A stretch of 22,796 nt of DNA from Amoebophrya sp. AT5.2 (Eukaryota > Sar > Dinophyceae > Syndiniales > Amoebophryaceae), in assembly GCA_005223375.1 (NCBI GenBank), contig RXOD01004409.1, forward strand, positions 1 to 22,796, written 5' to 3'. The position numbers and the translations under genes are program-made. The notes under the pieces are model-generated. The model did no database searches, was not told where the DNA came from, and was given only the letters and a program-made list of their open reading frames with translations. Positions 21,301-22,796 of this stretch are shown one piece after another. The stretch's first letter is position 1. The number at the start of each line of letters is the position of its first letter.

Positions 21301-22796
21301 TTCACGCAGGTTGCGTCCACGCTGTCGCTCCGCGGCTACCTGCGCGCGGGAAGCCGCATGTCGCTGCTCGACTGCATGATGCTCGGGAGCTCGATGTCGT
21401 TGCGGCAGGGTGCCCGCCTGGCGGACCACCTTTCCGTGATGGACTTCGTGCACATCGGAAGTTCGTTCTCGCTGCGCGACTTCACCAGAATGGGTTCTGC
21501 ACTTTCGATCTTCAGCACGTGCCAGTTGGGGGCGAACCTGTCCGTCCTGCAGCAGTCGGAGTTCGGAAGCAGCATGTCGTTGCGGTCCATGGGCCGGCTC
21601 GGATCCGCGATCTCGTGCCTGGACTTCGTCCACATCGGCAGTTCCGTGTCTATCCGCCAGTTCCTGCGCATCGGTTCGTCGCTCTCGATCCACGGCGCGA
21701 CGCAGGTCGGTTCGGCCTTGAAGCTCTCCGTGATGCACGTGTCCAACTTCGCGAGCAGTCTCTCCCTCCGCAGCTACGCCCGCCTGGGCTCGCAGTGCTC
21801 CATTATGGACTTCGCCTCCTGCGGCTCGTCGTTCAGCCTCCGCTCGTACACGCGGCTCGGCAGCGGCTTCAGCCTCTTCGGCGAAATGAACGTGGGCAAC
21901 CGGGGCAGACTCTCCGTGATGGACGCCGCCAACCTCGGCAGCTCGCTCTCCGTGCGGCAGTGCACCCGCATCGGGACGAACTTCTCCATGTGGGACCAGT
22001 TCGCGCTCGGTTCCTCGCTCTCGATCCGCCGCATGTGCCAGGTCGGAAGCTCCACGTCGCTCCTCCAGTTCCTGCACGTGGGAAGCAGCCTGTCGCTCCG
22101 CTCGATGGCGCGGGCGGCATGCAGCGTCTCCGTGTTCGACTTCGTGAACCTCGGATCCGCGGTGTCGTTCCGCGCGGTCGCCCGCTTCGGATCGACCGTT
22201 TCGGTCACGAAGGTCGCGCGCGTCGGCGAAAGCCTCTCCACGCTCGCGTGGGTGTCGCTCGGCAGCTCGCTGTCGCTCCGTGGCGCGCGCGCGCAGATGG
22301 GGGACAGCGTCTCGATTCTGAACTTCGTGCAGGTGGGCTCGAGCTGCTCCACGCGCAACATGGTCCGCCTGGGCTCCAGCCTCTCCGTCCACGGCCTCAC
22401 CGCGGTCGGGTCGTGCCTGAAGTGTTCCGTGCTGAAGTGGGTGCACCTGGGCTCCTCGCTCTCCGTACGCAGCTTCACGCGGGTGGGCAGCTCGACCTCC
22501 ATCCTGAGCTTCGTCACGCTCGGCAGCGCGCTCTCCGTGCGCGACTTCTGCCGCGTGGGCAGCGGGTTCTCCGTGTTCGGAAAGGTGCCGGGGGTCGGTG
22601 GCCGCTGCTCCGTCCTCGACTGTCTGAGCCTCGGCTCCGCTCTGTCGCTCCGCAGCCACGCCACGTTGTCCGGCGTGTTCTCGATCCTGGACTTCGTGGA
22701 ATTCGGCAGCTCCTGCTCGCTTCGCAACGTGATTCGCACGGGCAGCTACTGCTCGATCCTCGACGCGGTCACGCTCGGAAGCTCGCTCTCCATCCG
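349..22796 (+). CDS. Giant 12-residue tandem-repeat protein, partial at both ends
   Basis: One plus-strand frame, in phase with position 1, contains no stop from 295 to the window end. I translated every 60-base line and each gives in-register repeat protein, about 7,480 residues. The product is almost entirely 12-residue units with G at 2, S at 3, a hydrophobic residue at 5, S at 6, V/L/I at 7, then either R at 8 and R at 12 (LGSSLSVRSFVR) or L-D at 8-9 (FGSNVSVLDFVQ). The first in-frame ATG (457) lies inside a unit, so the true start is upstream, probably in another exon. The start given is the first codon that fits the repeat. No stop is reached, so the 3' end is also missing. I see no signal peptide, membrane segment, coiled coil or catalytic motif. 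The regular alternation of hydrophobic and small polar residues with an invariant GS turn suggests a beta-solenoid, which is inference. The function is unknown. A structural, cell-surface, adhesive or ice-binding role is possible but unsupported by any specific motif. Similar repeats are, from memory, found in dinoflagellate gene models. The coding assignment is very secure; the family name and role are not. Confidence 0.93.
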   Translation, partial: MSVRQFCRAGSTLSIFDFASLGSTVSIRSYIKLGSTMSVQERTLFGARLSLLDQLQLGSSLSIRSVFRAGSSISVLDAITLSSSMSVRAPVRMGSWCSVLAFANAGSTISVRSLVRVGSAVSIFEQARMGAQVSILEQITLGSSCSLRQQMRFGSNVSILGFASLGSSLSLRAACRLGSGLSVLGLTNMRAQASVVDMLQLGSSISLRGVTRVGASCSAMDFTCFGSSISCRAKCGLGSTLSVIGHVRLGAALSVMDEIALGSALSLRDVVRLGSKMSVFDFLTLGSAISCRVATRFGSTVSVIGLTRVGSMAALSVINMVELASSMSVRQCSRFGATLSALDAVALGSSLSLRSVARLASNASVLDFVNLGSALSLRAAFRCGSTVSVFSHTLLGSSLSIMDAVTLGSSLSLRNYVRLGENISVLDYLHTGSSLSIRSFVRVGSAMSVKGLLNLGSCNRLSVIDFLHMGSSFSLRNFARLGQCLSVLDFTDCGSALSVRGFVRVGSGLSIKESLRLSKALSVMEVLEVGSTLSVRRFVRLGADCSVLDMMALGSSLSVRNAGKLGSALSVLNYAALGSAVSLRNVLRVGSALSVIGSVLCGSSLSVLDAANLGSALSLRAMARLSGTVSALDSVMLGSSLSLRSVVRTGSLCSILDMVALGSSISVRSFAPLGSMASVLDAVSLGSNLSLRTHARFGESISVLDYTHLGSSVSMRNFLRIGSALSIVSCARAGATASVLDYVHMGSSMSVRSMGRLGSRLSILDTLTLGSSMSMRSFVRVGSACSTLESARIGAEMSVLSMAQLGSSLSIRSNVRFGKGLSLLNFLQLGSTISARSVTRFGSAMSVASAALVGAQLSVVQQVHLGSSLSLRSVAKFGARVSILNFTQLGSSLSVRNFVRIGSGASVFEKAQVGESLSVLDFLNLGSTLSIRNLTRFGKAVSILDTCNLGSSLSLRTYMRAGSNFSAFGSVDIGSSLSIIDLVNFGSALSVRALIRMSKTLSVLDSVSLGSSCSVRAVVRAGSACSLLNFATLGSSLSLRAAARMGSAFSVTSKQVDCGASLSVLGFVHLGSSLSMRTFASAGSNVSVLDMVQFGSTMSVRCMSRFGKAMSVMDATSLGSALSLRGYARYGSSLSVAGGLARLRARTSVLDQVSLGSSLSLRSFSNFGDSLSVFDYISMGSSVSVRQFVRVGSSLSVMGRCRIAADLSVLEQLSLASSVSVRSFGRFGSNVSVLDCLTLGSSMSLRSFVQQGSSVSIRSYVRLGSGLSTFMTVRCGSNMSVLNFLSLGSALSLRSSTRMGSNFSVLEFVQLGSALSVRAFTRFGSTVSVNSKVALGEKLSVLNCVGLGSSLSVRRNVLCGKGVSLLNYLGLGSQLSIRATARLGSTLSVFASVKLASSVSILDQCSFGSAISLRSFARFGEKMSVLDSVSLGSSLSVRNYVRVGSSCSIFGQQVRFGKGLSIMDCVNLGSSMSVRAFANLGSSLSLRSYVRLGSTLSVFRTVKMGSCCSVLDMFNLGSSLSVRSAVRLGSEVSVLNFVSLGSALSIRAVTRVGSGISVASCSRIAGHLSVMDYLHLGSSVSVRTTCRAGSRMSLVDCLALGSTVSLRDYIRVGSSMSVFAGARLGNTLSVLSFAQLGSSLSLRTYVRVGSSLSVQSDSRIAGRLSILDQLALGSSLSVRSVGSMGSRASLFDCLSLGSALSVRSMVRFGSSVSIRAFTRLGSALSVFGEHTRLGGTLSVLSFTSLGSSLSIRAPSRVGSSMSTLDYVQLGSSLSTRAFSRIGSGLSVKGSAKIGEAFSVLDMVSLGSSVSVRNVSRFGSNCSILNMVVLGSSLSIRQYHRVGSGVSVFGPTKISQDLSVLDQVEMASSFSLRQYGQLGSRVSVLSFVQLSSSLSLRNFVRVGSGLSLSGKATASQTLSVIAQVHLGSTISLRNLARCGSKMSVLDYVSLGSALSVRSFVRCGSACSLLSTVKIGSCLSVLDTMNTGSALSVRAFARVGSTVSIFSRVSTGASLSVITQVHLGSSLSLRHTGRLGSQISMLDYTSFGSSISLRSAARIGEQFSVLDAVQLGSSFSLRSTVRMGANLSILQYTQMGSAISIRSFVRCGSAHSVLDFCHMGSTFSLRAACRLGSSCSLVEALRVGTSLSALEQVHLGSSLSVRSYARVGCTLSVLNYVQIGSALSVRTFARIGSGMSVCGSVDVGKKFSVLEHVHLGSSLSLRAQARFGSATSVLSFVELGSSLSMRAYVRIGSSLSVFTSTKAGKTLSVLSQIHVGSTLSIRGVARFGSALSALDAVALGSSLSVRTYVRLGSSASVFSQFRFGSRVSVLDTMHLGSSCSMRACARIGSGLSVMTATKLGDNVSILNTCAFGSSCSVRIFTRVGQGLSVLEMVALGSALSLRKAAKLSKQLSVLDCTNLGSSLSLRSTFRIGASQSVLDFVAIGSTVSLRNVLRAGSRVSALDFMMLGSAISLRNFIRGGSTLSVFSKLQLGDTMSVLAEMECGSTLSLRSFARMGSTASAFDFVALGSALSLRSMQRAGSTASVFGVGKFGMALSILDAATLGSSISLRNTARLGRNLSTMDMVHFGSSVSVRMIGRLGGRTSVFDYLALGSTMSLRNLANVGANCSVLDCVTLGSSMSLRSFVRAGTSLSVLDFVTIGSSLSVRSFARMGSNTSVCDFVTIGSTLSLRNFARLGSASSVFDYLAMGSALSIRATARFGSGLSVLGKATKLSSMLSVADCLTGGSSFSMRSFIRFGSKVSVLDYVNMGSALSLRAVSRFGSTASICGSVRFGDRLSVLGHVALGSALSVRKMTFCHGRLSVLDSTTLGSSLSIRAVAKLAGGVSALDFVHFGSSLSVRAVTKCGSSLSLLNFANIGSSLSLRSVTRAGSNVSVLDMVNFGSSVSLRSFATCGETLSILDAAYLGSSVSLRNFVRLGYGTSIMSFVQLGSAVSVRSFARIGSAFSVAGTTRFGGQFSVLDAVSMGSALSIRAHTRLGSASSLMDYLNLGSSMSLRCYARAGSSLSVFSRALFGSAISVLGFHTVGSSLSVRSFAKCGSNVTVMDYVQMGSTLSLRAVGRLGSTLSVMRHVRMGESLSILSQVELGSSLSCRATSRLGSAMSVLSFVQLSSSLSIRGFLRCGSGMSMHSSNMRIGGDLSVISYVHLASSLSLRSFVRVGDSTSVLDYVQVGSAVSVRNFVRVGSAVSLFSTCRIGQMVSVLDRASFGSSMSLRSFARMGSTFSVLDAVQCGSALSLRQFCRSGSNLSLHGDGRMGGSLTVLNYVSLGSSLSLRSTARFGAQASVLDFVQLGSSLSVRNFVRFGSTISTAGRVHVGSACSIFSYGRLGTSFSVLDGVQLGSSLSVRSVGRFGSCLSVLDSVFLGSTLSVRSFTRFGSSLSVHNLTVLNSVLKVSVIDYMNMGSSLSLRGLARFGSNTSIISYVQLGSSLSIRSFVRFGSVISVFNRAQAGGACSILEHVQLGSSMSLRARGEFGGRCSILDMLQLGSSLSIRSYLRIGSGLSVVEKTRLQGALSVLDSVLLGSSLSVRAHTQFGSCMSILDLATMSSSLSVRGFVRMGSQASVLDYVGIGSTLSLRSFARLGSSVSVASDMRVSQALSVLSHVHLGSSLSIRNQVRASGSLSLLEFVNFGSSMSLRSFANMGSRMSILDFFHMGSNISLRAVAKLGSSISVAGERSRLGAQASILSYVHIGSSLSIRGMVRAGSRCSVLDFALFGSSLSVRNYVRFGSTVSVIGLTQCGSLYNLSVIQQAELGSSLSVRSMSRLGESCSVLTFVNLGSSLSVRAQVRAGSNMSVLDMLQLGSSFSLRSDARMGRHVSVLSFVHMGSAVSTRSVGRLGSSMSILAFTHMGSSVSLRSFSRFGSGFSALGKVRLHAAVSVAKAIGVASSLSLRCFGRIGGELSVLDYANLGSTCSVRSMCHIGSGLSCFGKILTGEKAKVSVMNEVLIGSSLSIRALGRFGSSLSVLDFTNLGSSFSVRTHSRFGSSISLFGACRLRGTLSVVAATNFASSISVRVMTKLGDHFSMVNFAVLGSSISIRNFVRMGSTLSVRGGATSASCISIRAFTRLGSSLSAFSETRLGQSLSVLNFITLGSSISVRNVARFGAQQSLCDSIMLASSLSLRSYARCGSQVSVIGRTKFGATLSALDFASLASTCSVRSFVRTGDQISIMDFASVGSSLSVRGFVQGVQMSIFNMVTLGSTLSLRNYIRVGSSCSVFSASRFGSSVSVCEFLTLASSVSLRAFGRFGAALSVMDFVNLGSTLSFRTVARVGSACSIFSRTIAGSSLSVLDFSGLGSALSVRALARAGSGLSVFSRTKLGAIFSVLDATQLGSTLSLRGRGAVGGRTSCFDFLNLGSALSVRGYVRMGSSLSLVGDMRHDGTHMATTGTFSVGNISRMGGSMSVFQFTNLGSSLSVRSFARLGETCSVLDMVNLASALSVRNFVRVGSSASICGKTRADGALSVLAHVALGSSFSLRGLALRCGKSASVLDSVTLGSSLSLRNMARFGENLSVLNFVDLGSSLSLRQFCRVGSSMSVQGTAAIRGALSLLQQMEAGSSLSLRSFVRLADNISVLNFVACGSSFSLRNYVRIGSSMSVCQRSKLNSQFSVLGMVNLASSLSVRGFKAELGAKASLLSFVQFGSSLSVRAVGRLGSAISVLQFTSIGSSMSVRSFVQLGRHASVLDQLQLGSSLSIRSTVQCGKQFSILNFANLGSSLSLRNFLRVGSTLSVHGKFMVGSVMKLSVIDRAQLGSSLSLRCFAQVGGNMSALDFSVLGSSLSLRNYCRVGSACSVTEKARIGQQMSVLDFLHLGSSVSVRSTVRIGRDLSVVSFTHLGSSVSLRAYVRFGSAVSVLNFVDFGSSLSLRAPSRVGSAFSVYWHTQCGGDLSVMKQMELGSSLSVRSFARLGSRASVLSFVQLGSSLSVRCKSELGSYCSVFSFLALGSSVSLRSMLRSGSAASVIDFVNLGSSISVRQYARFGSSVSVTGLLRIGSCQQFSVIRSAHVGSSMSVRSFARCGSSMSILSFTSVGSALSCREFLRVGSTMSVFERTRLGKILSVCDAVSMGSNLSLRSMSRLGSAASVMNFAHLGSAVSVRQFARCGSSISAFSCARFGSSLSVLAQIDLGSSMSLRSMTSLGKNLSVLDYTHLGSSISLRSYVRCGSALSLLDFALIGSALSLRSFARLGSSCSVEGNQRLGGCFSVLNRVNLGSSLSIRSTVRMGTTASLLNFATCGSSLSVRQLVRFGSSLSVTGLTRVGSMQCLSVIGCTTCGSSLSVRNVVRMGESLSTLNYVNLGSALSLRSCGRLGSGFSIYGAAQFGQAVSVMDAAYLGSSVSIRLIGRMGGRMSVLDSTCLGSSLSIRSQVRLGSRMSVSEFVQMGSALSLRQYARVGSGCSIFGLMNVGSVQKCSVIGIVTLGSTCSLRQSCRIGSKFSVLDFVNLGSALSLRQYARLGSGCSIHGLTYLGSCFKLSAVGAMILSSSMSLRSVARLASACSVLNFAHMGSSMSLRSNARCGSMASAFDFAHCGSSMSLRSFIRAGSAVSTLHFSSIGSSLSLRSFIRCGSQLSILDFANQGSTLSLRQYARFGSSLSVHGIFKCGSCFNLSVIGQQHLGSSISVRSYARAGSSLSLLDFTVMGSAVSLRGMTRLGSSLSVLSAVRLGNTFSVFDAAYLGSSCSVRVFARMGSAVSVLDFSHCASTMSLRSYSRLGSNASLLQYVQLGSSISLRSCARLGSVLSVLDAVSIGSAVSVRQFLRLGSCFSVHGLLQAGSVAKISVIGQQVLGSSLSLRQFSRFGATLSVLDAVHLGSSLSLRQYVRIGSTCSICGRTNISGAVSILEQVHLGSTFSVRAVGRLGSALSVIDYVKLGSALSVRSFVRLGSSLSCHTTLACKNIRQLSVVEITVLASSMSVRSFTRFGSAVSVLDYVTIGSALSLREFARLGSGFSLVGNARLGKQLSMLCALHVASSMSLRSMSRFGSAVSVMDYVHLGSSISLRSVTRLGSGLSILGSLKTSGQRVSIIDTLQLGSSVSLRSHANLGSNISVLNYVQLGSSLSLRQYLRLGSSCSVTSGSLRVGARCSVCNQLELGSSLSLRSMLRCGKYISVLNMANLGSSLSVRNFARGGSSLSVKGMCAVGSALNLSVIQWVRCGSSLSLRSHCRLGSSLSVLNFAQCGSSLSIRNYTRVGSALSILGAARTAGNTSTLSFATLGSSLSVRGMVRIGSRCSMLDMLHMGSTLSVRGFVRVGSMVSVLGCLRFGSVHDLSVGQQTNMGANLSVRGQTLAGNLLSVYDCILGGSGLSVRHFTRLGSSLTVFDFVTLGSTMSLRSYMRMGSGLEIFGTLNLPLSVSIQKYVNIGSSLSVRNFMRVGGGLSVHDYFNLGSSMSLRRVARCGSSCSIIGSVAATQGASLFSYATMGSSMSLRSHARMAGHISTFDFTNLGSSLSLRSAARISSGCSVLGAVKCGDRFSVVAQVTLGSSLSVRRFSRLGGPLSVVDYFHLSSALSLRSCMRVGSAMSVLNFMGFGSSMSIRNYCRIGSSFSMYGKVSMGSTLSLLDTTLMGSSMSLRAFTRFGSSLSVFAGRTRLGGELSVMFEAALGSSMSLRSYTQFGSRCSVLDFVSIGSAFSLRQYMRCGSSFSLTQEARIGCRLSVLGCVNLGSTLSLRAHARIGSQLSVLDCAHIGSSISLRKVARLGSALSTFSFVHIGSSVSLRSCAKLGSSLSVVGAHQRVGGNCSVLAFTTLGSSLSTRSVVRLGSRASIFDFLNLGSSVSLRSYCRLGSNLSMLDMVTFGSSLSIRSFTRLGSSASVHGLGRVGSMYSLSVMGYVHLGSSLSLRSTQRLGSVLSVLDFTTIGSSTSLRSYVRCGSALSVLNFVHMGSALSIRAALRLGSSLSVAKVTCFGSLFALSVFGAVELGSTFSVRRCARMGSCLSVLNFASAGSALSVRSFARFGSSLSVCGIFATGSLSSVSVINFTQVASTLSLRGYLRAGSRMSLLDCMMLGSSMSLRQGARLADHLSVMDFVHIGSSFSLRDFTRMGSALSIFSTCQLGANLSVLQQSEFGSSMSLRSMGRLGSAISCLDFVHIGSSVSIRQFLRIGSSLSIHGATQVGSALKLSVMHVSNFASSLSLRSYARLGSQCSIMDFASCGSSFSLRSYTRLGSGFSLFGEMNVGNRGRLSVMDAANLGSSLSVRQCTRIGTNFSMWDQFALGSSLSIRRMCQVGSSTSLLQFLHVGSSLSLRSMARAACSVSVFDFVNLGSAVSFRAVARFGSTVSVTKVARVGESLSTLAWVSLGSSLSLRGARAQMGDSVSILNFVQVGSSCSTRNMVRLGSSLSVHGLTAVGSCLKCSVLKWVHLGSSLSVRSFTRVGSSTSILSFVTLGSALSVRDFCRVGSGFSVFGKVPGVGGRCSVLDCLSLGSALSLRSHATLSGVFSILDFVEFGSSCSLRNVIRTGSYCSILDAVTLGSSLSI
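4063..4206 (+). repeat. Four-unit group A-A-B'-C
   Basis: Two Arg-type units follow directly (LGSSMSLRSFVQ, QGSSVSIRSYVR) before LGSGLSTFMTVR and CGSNMSVLNFLS. The LD-type unit normally separating two A units is absent. The same architecture recurs at 4750-4893 (LGSSMSVRAFAN, LGSSLSLRSYVR, LGSTLSVFRTVK, MGSCCSVLDMFN) and 5434-5580 (LGSALSVRSMVR, FGSSVSIRAFTR, LGSALSVFGEHTR, LGGTLSVLSFTS). This suggests a deleted B unit or unequal exchange between units. Confidence 0.8.
8029..8460 (+). repeat. Run of six consecutive A-B pairs
   Basis: The usual pair/triple alternation is suspended here. Six 24-residue pairs follow one another without any B' unit, from LGSSISLRNTAR to LGSASSVFDYLA, each exactly 72 nt. 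Neighbouring groups on both sides contain triples. The run is consistent with local expansion of a pair, but the six pairs differ at many residues and codons, so any expansion is not recent. Confidence 0.85.
8752..9183 (+). repeat. Second run of six consecutive A-B pairs
   Basis: Six pairs follow in exact register, from LGSALSVRKMTF to LGYGTSIMSFVQ, again 432 nt in total. The second unit of the first pair is aberrant: CHGRLSVLDSTT lacks the G-S turn while keeping the 12-residue length. The run lies only about 290 nt after the first six-pair run, so this part of the protein is depleted in triples. Confidence 0.85.
10267..10410 (+). repeat. Atypical four-unit group with two B'-like units
   Basis: The group reads LGSSLSVRNFVR, FGSTISTAGRVH, VGSACSIFSYGR, LGTSFSVLDGVQ. 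Unlike the A-A groups near 4-5.5 kb, the extra unit resembles B' (G at position 9, no R at 8), giving A-B'-B'-C. A further irregular five-unit group lies at 12484-12663, where MGSTLSVRGGAT and SASCISIRAFTR sit between a normal A and a B'-C end. Confidence 0.7.
13525..13581 (+). other. 19-residue irregular insertion interrupting the array
   Basis: Between MGSSLSLVGDMR and MGGSMSVFQFTN the expected 12-residue unit is replaced by 19 residues beginning HDGTHMATTG and ending SVGNISR. The reading frame is kept. This is the longest departure from the unit length I found in the window. It contains two His and a Thr-rich patch unlike the surrounding units. It could be a loop, a decayed unit carrying an insertion, or a local binding or processing site; nothing identifies which. 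Confidence 0.8.
14596..22446 (+). repeat. Region enriched in 14-residue C-unit variant (xGSxxxLSVI)
   Basis: Within the array the last unit of a triple is often lengthened to 14 residues by two extra residues between GS and LSV. Copies start at 14596, 15358, 16156, 16594, 16780, 17182, 17692, 18058, 18790, 19156, 20824, 21082, 21268, 21706, 21892 and 22405. Examples are VGSVMKLSVIDRAQ, CGSCFNLSVIGQQH and VGSCLKCSVLKWVH. Five earlier ones start at 1273, 1711, 10555, 11608 and 12190. The unit just before usually ends in a distinctive S-V-x-G-L form such as SVHGLLQ or SVTGLTR. The two units together therefore make a 26-residue module that recurs as a pair. Confidence 0.85.

Larger units (their letters stand above)
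352..22796 (+). repeat. Tandem array of 36-nt / 12-aa units (about 610-620 copies)
   Basis: The DNA repeats with a 36-nt period that is clear at the protein level and degenerate at the nucleotide level. Three unit classes recur. A is xGSxLSVRxFxR. B is xGSxxSVLDxVx. B' is xGSxxSVFGxxR and is followed by C, which is like B but often starts xGxx with E, K, Q, A or G instead of the second Ser. A always opens a group. Groups are A-B (72 nt) or A-B'-C (108 nt), frequently alternating to give a 180-nt, 60-residue higher-order repeat. An example from 1549 is LGSSLSIMDAVT, LGSSLSLRNYVR, LGENISVLDYLH, TGSSLSIRSFVR, VGSAMSVKGLLN. I saw no long blocks of near-identical DNA, so the array looks old and protein-selected rather than recently amplified. 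Confidence 0.95.

Noticed and set aside
352..22796. CRISPR array or non-coding satellite DNA as an explanation for the periodicity
   Set aside because: The period is a multiple of three, conservation is at codon level with synonymous variation, and a single frame stays open for 22 kb. These show a protein repeat, not a CRISPR array or satellite.
352..22796. Assignment to RTX, pentapeptide, hexapeptide, leucine-rich or beetle antifreeze repeats
   Set aside because: The 12-residue G-S-x-L-S-V pattern lacks the GGxGxD nonapeptide, A(D/N)LxX, hexapeptide I-G, LxxLxL and TCT signatures, so no named family could be supported by eye.

Overview
The window is dominated by one uninterrupted plus-strand reading frame. 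It is open from position 295, and recognisable repeat protein runs from about 349 to the last base. I translated it line by line and met no stop codon. That gives about 7,480 complete codons (roughly 0.8 MDa) with neither end of the gene inside the window. Almost the whole product is a tandem array of 12-residue units of the type LGSSLSVRSFVR / FGSNVSVLDFVQ. I count roughly 610-620 units, each encoded by 36 nt.

Layout. Positions 1-348 look non-coding and of different composition: less GC-rich, with T-rich stretches and scattered GTCTYRTA-like motifs. This part is probably the end of an intron or other upstream sequence, because the repeat protein begins mid-unit with no initiator Met. From about 349 to the end there is only the repeat array. 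Units come in three kinds. A units are xGSxLSVRxFxR. B units end in VLDFVx. B' units (xGSGLSVFGxxR) sit only between an A and a final C unit, and C resembles B. These combine mainly as pairs (A-B, 24 residues) and triples (A-B'-C, 36 residues). The two often alternate, giving a 60-residue, 180-nt higher-order repeat. The alternation is broken by runs of pure pairs (8029-8460, 8752-9183) and by fused four- and five-unit groups near 4063, 4750, 5434, 10267 and 12484. A 14-residue C variant (xGSxxxLSVI) is rare in the first 10.5 kb, with two copies, and common afterwards, with nineteen. The only large interruption is a 19-residue irregular stretch at 13525-13581.

Organism. High GC with C/G-rich third positions, a >22 kb intron-free exon, a missing start and a possible AG|G acceptor fit a eukaryotic protist, most likely a dinoflagellate. 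From memory, and unverified, similar GSSLSV..LDFV repeat proteins occur in dinoflagellate gene models. A bacterial giant gene is less likely because no start codon or ribosome binding site precedes the array.

Function is not recognisable beyond a repetitive, probably beta-solenoid-like, strongly basic structural or surface protein. No enzyme motif, transmembrane segment or signal peptide is visible. No other gene, RNA gene, mobile element or CRISPR array is supported. Long open frames on the minus strand and in the other plus frames are by-products of the 36-nt periodicity.
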